Below are positions 51,630-59,895 of a stretch of DNA of 64,000 bases, piece by piece; the first letter of the stretch is position 1, and every line of letters starts with the position of its first letter. The stretch covers positions 248,001 through 312,000 of the forward strand of contig NZ_JABBGE010000004.1 of the NCBI RefSeq assembly GCF_012927245.1, in the 5' to 3' direction. This DNA is from Streptomyces sp. R302 (GTDB taxonomy: Bacteria; Actinomycetota; Actinomycetes; Streptomycetales; Streptomycetaceae). Below the pieces are notes generated by a model. It saw only the letters and a list, made by a program, of their open reading frames with translations. It did no database searches and was not told the origin of the DNA. The position numbers were made by a program, and so were the translations under genes.

Positions 51630-52763
51630 ATGCTGGACATCGCCGAAGAGCTGCACCGGTGGGTCGAGCAGGGACGCGACTTCGCCGTGGCCACCGTGGT
51701 GGCCGTCGGCGGCAGCGCGCCCCGGCAGCCCGGCGCCGCCCTCGCCGTCGACAGCGAGGGCACGGCGATCGGCTCGGTCTCCGGCGGGTGCGTGGAGGGC
51801 GCGGTGTACGAGCTGTGCCAGACGGCCCTCGACGACGGCAAGGTCGTCGTCGAGCGCTTCGGCTACAGCGACGAGGACGCCTTCGCGGTCGGCCTGACCT
51901 GCGGCGGCGTCATCGACATCCTCGTCACCCCGGTCCGCGGCGGGGTCTTCCCCGCCGCACTGGCGGCCGCCGTCTCAGGTGAGGCGGCGGCCCTCGCCCG
52001 GATCGTCTCCGGCCCCGAGGACCTCCTCGGCCAGGCGCTCCTCGTCCACCCGGACGGCTCGTACGAGGGGAAGCTCGGCGGCCACCCCGAGCTGGACCGC
52101 ACCGCCGCGGCCGAGGCCCGGGCGCTGCTGGACGCCGGCCGCACCGGCACGGTCGAGATCGGCGAGGACGGCAGCCGCTGCGGGCAGCCGCTGACGCTGC
52201 TCGTGGAGTCCTCCGTCCCGGCCCCCCGCATGATCGTCTTCGGCGCCATCGACTTCGCGTCGGCGCTCGTCCGGGTCGGCAAGTTCCTCGGCTACCACGT
52301 GACCGTGTGCGACGCGCGTCCCGTCTTCGCGACCCGGCTCCGCTTCCCCGACGCCGACGAGATCGTCGTCGAGTGGCCCCACCGCTACCTGGAGTCGACC
52401 GAGGTCGACGGCCGGACCGTGCTCTGCGTCCTCACGCACGACGCCAAGTTCGACGTCCCGCTCCTCCAGGCCGCCCTCAAGCTTCCCGTCGCCTACGTCG
52501 GCGCGATGGGCTCCCGCCGCACCCACGAGGACCGCAACGCGCGCCTTCGCGCGGTCGGCGTCACGGAACTCGAACTGGCCCGCCTCCGCTCCCCGATCGG
52601 CCTCGACCTCGGCGCCCGCACCCCCGAGGAGACGGCCCTCTCGATCGGCGCGGAGATCGTCGCCAACCGCCGCGGCGGCACCGGCGTCTCCCTGACGGGC
52701 GCCCACACCCCCATCCACCACGACGACACCCCCGTCACCGGCCACATAGGCTCGGTGGCCTAG
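51630..52763 (+). CDS. XdhC/CoxI family molybdenum cofactor insertion protein
   Basis: 377 residues. The N-terminal XdhC_CoxI domain reads FAVATVVAVGGSAPRQPGA and GSVSGGCVEGAVYE, with FGLTCGG-like VGLTCGGVIDI; the C-terminal Rossmann domain reads MIVFGAIDFASALVRVGKFLGYHV and VAYVGAMGSRRTHEDR. It is needed to sulfurate and insert molybdopterin into xanthine dehydrogenase. The ATG at 51630 is preceded by AAGGAG. It is 41 bp after the permease gene and ends the purine cluster. In the Rossmann motif, Ile-Asp replaces the common Gly in the first turn (FGAID). Confidence 0.9.
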   Translation: MLDIAEELHRWVEQGRDFAVATVVAVGGSAPRQPGAALAVDSEGTAIGSVSGGCVEGAVYELCQTALDDGKVVVERFGYSDEDAFAVGLTCGGVIDILVTPVRGGVFPAALAAAVSGEAAALARIVSGPEDLLGQALLVHPDGSYEGKLGGHPELDRTAAAEARALLDAGRTGTVEIGEDGSRCGQPLTLLVESSVPAPRMIVFGAIDFASALVRVGKFLGYHVTVCDARPVFATRLRFPDADEIVVEWPHRYLESTEVDGRTVLCVLTHDAKFDVPLLQAALKLPVAYVGAMGSRRTHEDRNARLRAVGVTELELARLRSPIGLDLGARTPEETALSIGAEIVANRRGGTGVSLTGAHTPIHHDDTPVTGHIGSVA

Positions 52764-52794
52764 CCACGGCCTGGCCACCGCGCCCCGTCCTCCT

Positions 52795-52990
52795 CCTTCG
52801 TCGGCAGGCCGAGGGGGGCTGTCGCCGTGCCGGATGCCGGGGAAGAGCCGCGCCCCGGCGGGCAGCGCGCCGTCGGGGCCGACGGTGACCGCCAGGGCGT
52901 GCCGGCCGAGGCAGGCCGGGCGCTCGCCCTCGGGACGCCCGCCGTGCAGGACCCAGCCGCCGGACCGGGCCGCGCACCCGGTACGGCACC
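52795..52990 (-). pseudogene. decayed coding remnant, family unknown
   Basis: In one minus-strand frame about 60 codons have nearly all G or C in third position and read like protein (SGGWVLHGGRPEGER, ACLGRHALAVTVGPDGAL, PAGARLFPG), yet no start lies upstream and no stop follows until deep inside the antisense of the XdhC gene. Other frames are less biased. I take it as the remains of a gene between xdhC and the ROK gene. The family was not recognised. Confidence 0.35.
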
Positions 52991-53004
52991 CGGTACCGCT
53001 CCGG

Positions 53005-54309
53005 TCAGCGCGCGGTGCGTTCCCGTACGGTCTCCGCCCAGGCGGGGGCCTCCTCGGCGGGGCCGGTCTCCTCGGGGCGGCCGCCGCGGGCGAAGAAGTC
53101 CGCGAGCGGGAGGATCGCCGCGCCGACGGTGACCGCGTCCGGCCCGAGCGTGCCCATGCCGAGGGTGACCCGGGCCGCCGGGTACGCGAGCGCGTACGCG
53201 CGCGCGTGCTCCTCGACGGCCGCCAGGAAACGCGTGCCGAGCAGCAGCCCGGCCCAGCCGCCGACGAGGATCCGCTCCGGCTGGAAGAGGTTGATCAGGT
53301 CGGCGAAACCGGCGCCCAGGTACTCGGCCGTCTCCGCCAGGACGGCGGCCGCCGCCGGGTCGGGGGCGGAGCCGTCCTCGGGATGCGCCGCCGCGACGAG
53401 CGCCGCGAGCGCGGTCTCCTCGTCCGCGCCCGCCGGTGGCCGCCCGCCCGCCTCGCGCCAGCGTTCGAGGAGGGCTTCCGCGCCCGCGTACGCCTCCAGG
53501 CAGCCCTGCGCCCCGCAACGGCACCGCCGGCCCCGTACCCGTACCTTCAAGTGGCCCCATTCCAGGGCGCGTCCGGGACCGAGCGGGTCGGTCGTCACGC
53601 AGGCGCCGACGCCCGAGCCGAAGAGGACGACGACCGCGCTGGTCGCTCCCCGGCCCGCGCCGAACCACATCTCGGCCTGGCCGAGGGTCTTCGCGCCGTT
53701 GTCGATGCGGTACGGGACCTCCGGCGGCAGGTCGACCGCCTCGCGCAGGAGGCGTTCGAGGGGGACGGCGTCCCAGCCGATGGTCTGGCCGTGCACGACC
53801 GCGCCGTCCGCGTCGGTGTGTTCGACGATGCCGGGGACGCCGATGCCGACGCCGAGCAGCCGCTCCGCGGGGACCTCCGCCGCGCGGAGCACCTCGGCGA
53901 CGCCCTCGCGGATGTGGTCGACGACGACCCCGACGTCGTACCGCTCGCCCCCCTCGGCCGAGGGGGACAAGGGGCGTTCGGCGCGGGCGAGTTCGGTGAG
54001 GGTGAGGTCGAACAGCTCGACCCTGACCCGGGTCTCGCCGACGTCCACGCCGATCATCCGCCCGCTGGCGGGGGCGACCCGCAGCAGGATCCGGGGCCGG
54101 CCGCCGGCCGAGTCGACGCTCCCGGCCTCCTCGACGAGCCCCTCGGCGACGAGTTCCGCCACCACGTTGCTGATCGAGCCGGAGCTGAGCCCGGTGGCGG
54201 GGCCGAGCGCGAAGCGGCTCATGGGGCCGTCGAAGTAGAGCCGCCGGAGGACCGCGGTGCGGTTCTCGCGCCGCAGGTCCCGCACGGTCCTGCCGTTCGA
54301 TCTGGTCAC
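53005..54309 (-). CDS. ROK family transcriptional regulator
   Basis: 434 residues. An N-terminal winged helix (RTVRDLRRENRTAVLRRLY; LSSGSISNVVAELVAEGLV) is joined to a ROK sugar-kinase-like domain: IGVDVGETRVRVELFD, GVGIGVPGIV, and the zinc motif CRCGAQGCLEAYAG near 265. The motif usually written ExGH is EWGH here. It fits NagC/XylR-type repressors that respond to a sugar or sugar phosphate. GTG 54309 follows GAGAGG. The target is not visible, since the gene is flanked by a TetR gene and a decayed remnant. Confidence 0.88.
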   Translation of the reverse strand: MTRSNGRTVRDLRRENRTAVLRRLYFDGPMSRFALGPATGLSSGSISNVVAELVAEGLVEEAGSVDSAGGRPRILLRVAPASGRMIGVDVGETRVRVELFDLTLTELARAERPLSPSAEGGERYDVGVVVDHIREGVAEVLRAAEVPAERLLGVGIGVPGIVEHTDADGAVVHGQTIGWDAVPLERLLREAVDLPPEVPYRIDNGAKTLGQAEMWFGAGRGATSAVVVLFGSGVGACVTTDPLGPGRALEWGHLKVRVRGRRCRCGAQGCLEAYAGAEALLERWREAGGRPPAGADEETALAALVAAAHPEDGSAPDPAAAAVLAETAEYLGAGFADLINLFQPERILVGGWAGLLLGTRFLAAVEEHARAYALAYPAARVTLGMGTLGPDAVTVGAAILPLADFFARGGRPEETGPAEEAPAWAETVRERTAR

Positions 54310-54353
54310 TGGGGCCTCTCGCGGTCGTGGTCCATCGGGCGGTGGGACGGGGT

Positions 54354-54425
54354 CGGGCGCCGAGTGGGGTGCGGACGTCGGTTCGGGGTCGGACGTCGGG
54401 TCGGGGCCGGGCGTCGGGTCGGGTG
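54354..54425. repeat. 18-bp tandem repeat, four copies
   Basis: Units like CGGACGTCGGGTCGGGGC run from 54354 to 54425 between the TetR stop and the ROK start. An 18-bp period could be read in frame, but no start codon or ribosome binding site supports translation. Confidence 0.8.
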
Positions 54426-54451
54426 CGGGCGGGTCATGCGGGGGCCGTCGC

Positions 54452-55057
54452 TCAGGCCCTGCGCAGGCCGCTGAGCAGCAGCTCGGCCAGCTGGTCGTAC
54501 GCCTCGGCGTCCGCGAGGCCGGTGGACGCGGCCACCTGGCGGCGCTGGATGCGCACCATCACGGAGGCGATGACGTCGGCGGCGAAGGCCACGTGGACCT
54601 CCCGGAAGACGCCCGCCCTGACGCCCTCCTCGATGAGCTGCTGCACCCGGCCGGCGGCCGCGCGGGTGTTCCGCTCGTACACCTCCGCGGCCGGCTCGAA
54701 GGCGGCCACGTCGTCGAAGAACTGCGGGGAGACCGGCGCCAGCTCGGCGGAGACGGCCCGCAGATAGGCGGAGAGCCGCTCCGCGGGGCCGCTCGCGGCG
54801 GCCAGGACGGCCTCGACGCGGGCCGTGGCGCGCCGGAAGAAGTGCACGACCGCTGCTCTGACCAGCTGCTCCTTGCTGCCGGCCAGGCCGTACAGGGTCC
54901 GCTTGGAGCAGTGCAGGCGGGCGGCCAGGTCGTCGAGGGTCAGCCGGGCGAAGCCCTCGCCGACGAGCAGGGCGACCAGTTCCTCGAAGAGCGCGGAGCG
55001 GCGTGCCGCTCCGCGGCCCGTGAGCTTGGGGGCGCCGGCGGCGGAGGTCTCGATCAC
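54452..55057 (-). CDS. TetR/AcrR family regulator
   Basis: 201 residues. The HTH reads LVGEGFARLTLDDLAARLHCSKRTLYGLAGSKEQLV (about 33-66), in which TLYGLAGSKEQL is the recognition helix and turn. The C-terminal helices (ADVIASVMVRIQRRQ) form the ligand domain. It is divergent from an acyl-CoA dehydrogenase gene and probably represses it, sensing an acyl-CoA or a related compound. GTG 55057 has no clear Shine-Dalgarno; CATACT lies 6 bases before it, so the message may be leaderless. Confidence 0.87.
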   Translation of the reverse strand: MIETSAAGAPKLTGRGAARRSALFEELVALLVGEGFARLTLDDLAARLHCSKRTLYGLAGSKEQLVRAAVVHFFRRATARVEAVLAAASGPAERLSAYLRAVSAELAPVSPQFFDDVAAFEPAAEVYERNTRAAAGRVQQLIEEGVRAGVFREVHVAFAADVIASVMVRIQRRQVAASTGLADAEAYDQLAELLLSGLRRA

Positions 55058-55123
55058 CCGAACAGTATGCCGGGCCGCCCGCGGGGAGGGGTTACGTCCG
55101 GAGCCTCATGCGCTATTTTTAAC

Positions 55124-55137
55124 GGTACTGGAGTACC
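55124..55137. promoter_or_regulatory. palindrome between tetR and the acyl-CoA dehydrogenase gene
   Basis: GGTACT, GG, AGTACC is a perfect 6-bp inverted repeat in the 158-bp divergent region. Two further AGTACC half-sites follow downstream, at about 55143 and 55157. It is the best candidate operator for the adjacent TetR protein. Confidence 0.5.
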
Positions 55138-55215
55138 CGTCCTAGTACCGCTTCGCCGAGTACCCCCGTATCCCCGTACCCCTGCCCCGCACCACCGCGC
55201 GCCGATGGAGTCGCC

Positions 55216-56370
55216 ATGGATGTCGACCGCCTGCTTCCCACCCCCGAAGCGGCGGACCTCATCGCCCTCACCCGCGAGATCGCCGACAACGAGCTCTCGC
55301 CGCGGGTGGACGAGCACGAGGCCGCGGAGACCTATCCCGAGGGTCTCTTCGCCACGCTGGGCCGGGCCGGGCTGCTCGGCCTCGCCTACCCCGAGGAGTA
55401 CGGCGGCGGCGGCCAGCCGTACGAGGTCTACCTGCAGGTCCTGGAGGAGCTCGCCGCCCGCTGGGCGGCCGTCGCCGTCGCCACCAGCGTGCACACCCTC
55501 GCCTGCCACCCGCTGTACGCCTTCGGCACCGAGGCGCAGAAGGAGCGCTGGCTCCCCGCGATGCTGGAGGGCCGGCTCGTCGGCGGCTACAGCCTCTCCG
55601 AACCGCAGGCCGGCTCGGACGCGGCCGCCCTCGCCTGCAAGGCGGAGCGCCAGGAGGACGGCAGCGGCTACCGGATCACCGGCACCAAGGCGTGGATCAC
55701 CCACGGAGGCAGGGCCGGCTTCTACTCCCTCTTCGCCCGCACCGCCCCCGGCAGCCGCGGCGTCTCCTGCTTCCTCGCCCCCGGCGAGACCGAGGGCCTC
55801 TCCTTCGGAGCCCCCGAGCGCAAGATGGGCCTCCAGGCGGTCCCCACCACCTCCGCCTACTGGGACGGCGCCCTCATCGAGGAGGACCGGCTCGTCGGCA
55901 CCGAGGGCCAGGGCCTCCAGATCGCCTTCAGCGCCCTCGACAACGGCCGCCTCGGCATCGCCGCCTGCGCCACCGGCCTCGCCCAGGCCGCCCTGGACGC
56001 GGCCGTCGACTACGCCAACGAGCGCGCCACCTTCGGCCGCCGGATCATCGACCACCAGGGCCTCGGCTTCCTCCTCGCCGACATGGCCGCCGCCGTCGAC
56101 GCGGCCCGCGCCACCTACCTCGACGCCGCCCGCCGCCGCGACCTCGGCCGCCCCTTCAGCCGCCAGGCCAGCGCCGCGAAGCTCATCGCCACGGACACGG
56201 CGATGAAGGTCACCACGGACGCCGTCCAGGTCCTCGGCGGCTACGGCTACACCCGCGACTTCCCCGTCGAGCGCTACATGCGCGAGGCGAAGATCATGCA
56301 GATCTTCGAGGGGACGAACCAGATCCAGCGGCTCGTCATCAGCCGGGGACTGGCCCGCCCGGAGAAGTGA
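55216..56370 (+). CDS. acyl-CoA dehydrogenase
   Basis: 384 residues, the usual length. Signatures: GYSLSEPQAGSDAAALACKA near 122-140 (first acyl-CoA dehydrogenase motif), TKAWITHGGRAGFYSLFART, and the C-terminal QVLGGYGYTRDFPVERYMREAK. The catalytic Glu is in IFEGTNQIQR, residue 365, as in short- and medium-chain enzymes. It should oxidise acyl-CoA with FAD and pass electrons to ETF, which is encoded at 60345-62123. ATG 55216 follows GGAG. The substrate chain length cannot be told. Confidence 0.92.
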   Translation: MDVDRLLPTPEAADLIALTREIADNELSPRVDEHEAAETYPEGLFATLGRAGLLGLAYPEEYGGGGQPYEVYLQVLEELAARWAAVAVATSVHTLACHPLYAFGTEAQKERWLPAMLEGRLVGGYSLSEPQAGSDAAALACKAERQEDGSGYRITGTKAWITHGGRAGFYSLFARTAPGSRGVSCFLAPGETEGLSFGAPERKMGLQAVPTTSAYWDGALIEEDRLVGTEGQGLQIAFSALDNGRLGIAACATGLAQAALDAAVDYANERATFGRRIIDHQGLGFLLADMAAAVDAARATYLDAARRRDLGRPFSRQASAAKLIATDTAMKVTTDAVQVLGGYGYTRDFPVERYMREAKIMQIFEGTNQIQRLVISRGLARPEK

Positions 56371-57157
56371 CGGCCGGGGGCAGGTCCAGGTACGCGGTGA
56401 GGGCGGCGTCCGGGGCGTAGCGGTCTCCCGCGTACGTACGCAGCCCGGCGTCGAGGCGGCGGAGCGCCGGCCGGGGGTCCTCCGAGGCGTCGAAGTGGAG
56501 CGCCGGGACGGCCTCCTTCCCGCCCTTGCCGGAGAAGTCCTTCGGCACGGGCGCGCCCTCGCGGAGGACCGCCGTCAGTTGCCACCGGCGCTCGCCCCGC
56601 GCGCCCGGCCTCGTGGACCGGACGGCGACGCGGGAGATGTCCGTCCACGGCGAGGACCAGCGCCGGTCGCGCACCCGGCAGTGGAGGTGGCCGGCGGTCA
56701 GCTGGACGGTGTGCCGGACCAGCGGCCGGCCGCCGGAGACGACGACGCCGGTCACCAGGGCGACCGGGCCGAACAGCGAGGTGGCGGCGGTGACCACCGG
56801 GAGCGACAGGACGATCCCGACCGGGGCGCCGATGGCCGGGGACGGGATCCCGAGGATCGCGAGACAACCGCCGTTCTCCGTGCGCCGGGTCGGCTTCTCC
56901 AGCAGGCCCGCCGTGACCTCCACCGCCTCCGTCCGAGGCTCCGCCCGAGCCCGCGGCCCCGCCTGCGCCTGCGCCTGCGTCTGTGCCGGCACCCGCGTCG
57001 CGGGCGGCCGGGGCGCCGCCGGGGGCTCGGCGCCCAGCAGGTCCAGGACCCGGGAGGGCGACGGGCGCCGCTCCGGCGCCTTCTCCAGGCTCTCGGCGAC
57101 GAGCGGGTACAGGCCCGGGGGCACGTCGTCCAGGTCCGGCTCGTCGCGGACGACGCG
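56339..57157 (-). pseudogene. serine/threonine kinase remnant with in-frame stop
   Basis: The frame opens with RVVRDEPDLDDVPPGLYPLV and LEKAPERRPSPSRVLDLLG, the last part of a Hanks-type kinase domain. It continues with a Gln/Ala-rich linker, two hydrophobic segments (ILGIPSPAIGAPVGIVLSL, LFGPVALVTGVVV) and a C-terminal PH-like part (HLHCRVRDRRWSSPW). The catalytic kinase lobe is missing; a TAA at 57158-57160 stands where a Tyr codon (LLYRVV) is expected, and beyond it only ~20 kinase-like residues continue. GTG 57124 could still start a 261-residue membrane protein. It overlaps the end of the acyl-CoA dehydrogenase gene by 32 bp. Confidence 0.6.
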
Positions 57158-57220
57158 TTAGAGCAGGGCGGGGACGGTGGTGATTTCGTGTTGAACCACT
57201 TCGGGCGTATGCTCTGAAGA

Positions 57221-57276
57221 GCCACCCCGGTTCGCCTGTGTTCCCCCGTTTCAGGCGCACCGGGGTCGGCTTTTTT
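57221..57276 (+). terminator. intrinsic terminator with a T6 tract, plus orientation
   Basis: GCCACCCCGGTTCGCCTG pairs with CAGGCGCACCGGGGTCGGC (one bulge and one mismatch) and is followed by TTTTTT at 57271-57276. No plus-strand gene ends within 850 bp upstream. The minus-strand HbpS-like gene ends at 57299, but on that strand the stem is not followed by a T run. Confidence 0.7.
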
Positions 57277-57298
57277 CTGCCCCGTGTGTCCCCGTGTG

Positions 57299-57853
57299 TT
57301 ACTGGGCGGCCAGGGCCGCGACGCCCGCGCGGGCGAACTTCTCGTCCAGGTCGCCCGAGGGCGCGCCCGCCACGCCGATGCCCGCGACCGGGGCGCCCTG
57401 TGCGGTGACCGGGGCGCCGCCGCCGAGGAAGAGGGTGCCGGGGATGTCCTTCAGGTTCGGGGCCTGGGCCAGGCGGCCGGCGAGGACCGAGGTCGGGGCG
57501 TTCCAGGAGACGGCCGTGTACGCCTTGCGCTCCGCCGACTCGTAGGACTGGGGACCCGCGCCGTCGCCGCGCAGGGTGACGATCGTGTTGCCGTCGCGGT
57601 CCACGACCGCGACGGTCACCCGCTGGTTCTCCGCCTCCGCCGCGTCGAGGACCGCCTTCGCCGCCTTCGTCGCCGCGGCGACGGTCAGGTGGGTGCGCGT
57701 CGTCGTGTGCGCGGTCGTCGCCTCGGTGGCGGCGGGCGCCGCGTCCTCGCCGCCGGCGCTCGCGGAGTAGGCGCCGGCCCCGGCCAGGCCGAGGGCGACG
57801 ATCGCGCCGGCGGTGATCAGACGGGTCCGGTGGGCCTTCTTCACGTGCTTCAT
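57299..57853 (-). CDS. secreted GlcG/HbpS family protein
   Basis: 184 residues. An N-terminal signal (LITAGAIVALGLAGAGAYSASA) is followed by the GlcG/HbpS fold: AAEAENQRVTVAVVDRDGNTIVTLRGDGAGPQS, SWNAPTSVLAGRL and the glycine-rich GTLFLGGGAPV...GIGVAGAPSGDLDE. HbpS in S. reticuli binds haem outside the cell and modulates the SenS/SenR two-component system. Neither sen gene is adjacent, so this may be a separate haem or cofactor binder. ATG 57853 follows GGAG. Confidence 0.86.
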   Translation of the reverse strand: MKHVKKAHRTRLITAGAIVALGLAGAGAYSASAGGEDAAPAATEATTAHTTTRTHLTVAAATKAAKAVLDAAEAENQRVTVAVVDRDGNTIVTLRGDGAGPQSYESAERKAYTAVSWNAPTSVLAGRLAQAPNLKDIPGTLFLGGGAPVTAQGAPVAGIGVAGAPSGDLDEKFARAGVAALAAQ

Positions 57854-58147
57854 GGGGGTGCTCCAGGGGTGGGGATGCGTCGAAGATCGACTGACGCTTC
57901 ATCCTCGGGCCGTGCCCGGCCTCCCGTGGTCGGCGCACCGGCTGCGGGGCGCGGGCGGATCGGTGGACCCGGGGGTCCGCCGATCGGATGACCCCCGCCC
58001 CGTGACCCCGCCGTCACGGGGCGGCCCGCGGGTTCTATGGTGAGCGGCGCAGACCGCGCGGACCGCGCGGTCCCCCGCGGGGAAGCGTCCCCGGCCGGCG
58101 GCCAACCCGCCGGCAGGGCCACCCGCACGACACGCACGAGGAGTTCC

Positions 58148-58909
58148 ATGGACATCGCCGGCTCCGCCGCTCTCGTCACCGGTGCCGCCTCCGGCCTCGG
58201 CGCCGCCACCGCCGCCGCGCTCGCCGCCCGCGGCGCCACGGTCTACGGCCTCGACCTCGACAAGGCCGTCGCCGCCGCCGGGGCGCTGCCCGAGGGCGTC
58301 CGCCTTGTCGCCGCCGACGTCACCGACGAGGACCAGGTCCGCGCCGCGCTCGCCGGGATCGACGCCGACGGGGCCGAGCTGCGGCTCGCCGTCAACTGCG
58401 CGGGGATCGCGCCCTCGGCCCGCCTCCTGGGCCGCAAGGGCCCGCACGACCTCGACCTCTTCCGTACGGTCGTGAACGTCAACCTGGTCGGCACGTTCAA
58501 CGTGATGCGGCTCGCCGCCGAGTCCATCGCCCGCCACGAGGCCGACGAGCACGGCCAGCGCGGGCTCGTCGTCAACACCGCCTCCATCGCCGCCTTCGAG
58601 GGCCAGGTCGGGCAGATCGCGTACGCAGCCTCCAAGGCCGGTGTCGCCGGGATGACCATCACCGCCGCCCGCGACCTCGCCCAGTACGGCATCCGGGTCG
58701 TCACCGTCGCCCCCGGCATCGTCGACACCCCGATGATGGCCGGCTTCAGCGAGGAGATCCGTGCCGGGCTCGCCGCCAGCGTCACCTTCCCGCAGCGCCT
58801 CGCGCAGCCGGCGGAGTACGCCCGGCTGATCACCATGATCGCCGAGCACGACTACCTCAACGGCGAGACGATCCGGATGGACGGCGCCCTGCGGATGTCG
58901 GCGCGCTGA
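58148..58909 (+). CDS. SDR oxidoreductase, HSD10-like 3-hydroxyacyl-CoA dehydrogenase
   Basis: 253 residues. NAD-binding TGAASGLG is at 12-19, D of YGLDLDKA at about 36, NCAG near 88 and the catalytic S...YAASK at about 143-163. The closest type is human HSD17B10/type II 3-hydroxyacyl-CoA dehydrogenase, from HDLDLFRTVVNVNLVGTFNVMRLAAE and the C-terminal NGETIRMDGALRM. It would oxidise 3-hydroxyacyl-CoA in beta-oxidation or branched-chain breakdown, in keeping with the acyl-CoA genes nearby. ATG 58148 follows GAGGAG; 37 codons of open frame upstream are discounted. Confidence 0.9.
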   Translation: MDIAGSAALVTGAASGLGAATAAALAARGATVYGLDLDKAVAAAGALPEGVRLVAADVTDEDQVRAALAGIDADGAELRLAVNCAGIAPSARLLGRKGPHDLDLFRTVVNVNLVGTFNVMRLAAESIARHEADEHGQRGLVVNTASIAAFEGQVGQIAYAASKAGVAGMTITAARDLAQYGIRVVTVAPGIVDTPMMAGFSEEIRAGLAASVTFPQRLAQPAEYARLITMIAEHDYLNGETIRMDGALRMSAR

Positions 58910-58969
58910 GACGTACCGGCGAGCCGTACCGCTGAGCCGCACTGCTCAGCCCGTACCGCTCCCTCTGGC

Positions 58970-59006
58970 AGCACTCGGTGCCGGAACAATCCGGCACCGA
59001 GTGCCG
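58970..59006. promoter_or_regulatory. paired palindromes before the tetR gene; hairpin after the SDR gene
   Basis: GCACTCGGTGCCGGA and its exact complement (58971-59004) form a 15-bp stem with a 4-base loop. Each arm also holds a palindrome of the type GGCACCGAGTGCC, with centres 22 bp apart. The right-hand site overlaps the probable -35 region of the leaderless tetR promoter, so it may act as an autoregulatory operator as well as a terminator. Confidence 0.6.
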
Positions 59007-59038
59007 CGTGGAGGTCGTCCGGGTGTTAGGTTCGTGCC

Positions 59039-59764
59039 ATGGCAGCAGCGGCGACGAACCCCCGGACCTCCCCGAAGCCCGCGATGCGGGACTCCCTCAT
59101 CGCCGCGGCCTTCCAGCTCTTCCTGGAGCGGGGCTACGAGCAGACCACCGTCGACGACATCGTCACGCTCGCCGGCGTCGGCCGCCGCTCCTTCTTCCGC
59201 TACTTCCCGTCGAAGGAGGACGTGGTCTTCCCCGACCACGACCAGTGCCTCGACGACATGACCCGCTTCCTCGCCGCCAGCGCCGACAGCGACGACCCGA
59301 TGGTCCGGGTCTGCGGCGCCGCCCGCCTGGTCATGCGGATGTACGCCGAGAACCCCACCTTCTCCGTCCAGCGCTACCGGCTCACCCGGGAGGTCGCCGG
59401 GCTGCGCGCGTACGAGCTCTCCGTCGTCTGGCGGTACGAGAAGACCCTCGGCGACTACCTGCGCGCCCGCTGGGCCGACCGCAGGGACGGCACCCTGCGC
59501 GCCAACGTGGCCGCCGCGGCCGTCGTCGCCGCCCACAACCACGCCCTGCGGCACTGGCTCCGCTCGGGCGGCGAGGGCGAGCCCCTCGAAGAGGTCGACC
59601 GGGCCCTGGAGTTCGTCCGCGCCACCTGGAGCCCGGACGCGCCCGGCGCCGCCGGCGACTCCGCGGCCGAGGGGGACGAGGACGTGGTGGTCGTCATCAC
59701 CAAGCGGTCCACCCCGATGTGGCGCGTGGTGCGCGAGGTCGAGTCGAGCCTCGGCGAGGGCTGA
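59039..59764 (+). CDS. TetR family regulator of the acyl-CoA/ETF region
   Basis: 241 residues. The HTH is AAFQLFLERGYEQTTVDDIVTLAGVGRRSFFRYFPSKEDVVF (about 24-65). The C-terminal half is helical, ending with an acidic stretch and a tail (VVVVITKRSTPMWRVV). TAGGTT at 59027-59032 lies 6 bases before ATG 59039, so the message is probably leaderless. Similar palindromes occur before this gene, before the OB-fold gene at 59896 and before the acyl-CoA dehydrogenase gene at 62152-63303, which makes it the likely regulator of all three. Confidence 0.88.
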   Translation: MAAAATNPRTSPKPAMRDSLIAAAFQLFLERGYEQTTVDDIVTLAGVGRRSFFRYFPSKEDVVFPDHDQCLDDMTRFLAASADSDDPMVRVCGAARLVMRMYAENPTFSVQRYRLTREVAGLRAYELSVVWRYEKTLGDYLRARWADRRDGTLRANVAAAAVVAAHNHALRHWLRSGGEGEPLEEVDRALEFVRATWSPDAPGAAGDSAAEGDEDVVVVITKRSTPMWRVVREVESSLGEG

Positions 59765-59829
59765 GGGGTACACACGAACGCCTAGGGGCCGCAGTATCTC
59801 AGATTGAGGGAACTGAGGTCTTTCTTTGC

Positions 59830-59844
59830 TGGCACTGAGTGCCA
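59830..59844. promoter_or_regulatory. TGGCACTGAGTGCCA operator
   Basis: A perfect 7-bp inverted repeat around a central G, 51 bp before the GTG of the OB-fold gene. It is the best-formed member of a set of similar sites in the last 6 kb. Confidence 0.65.
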
Positions 59845-59895
59845 TATCTTGGGCTCCATGCACGGTCGAGCCGCCGAGTGCGAGGAGAAGGCATC

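Noticed and set aside
56495..57217. Plus-strand gene antisense to the kinase remnant
   Set aside because: The product is an Arg/Gly-rich low-complexity sequence; the minus frame has recognisable kinase-end and membrane segments.
57221..57276. tRNA gene or 3' end of one
   Set aside because: GGTTCG resembles a T-loop start, but no acceptor stem, anticodon arm or D arm can be formed; the structure is a single long terminator stem.
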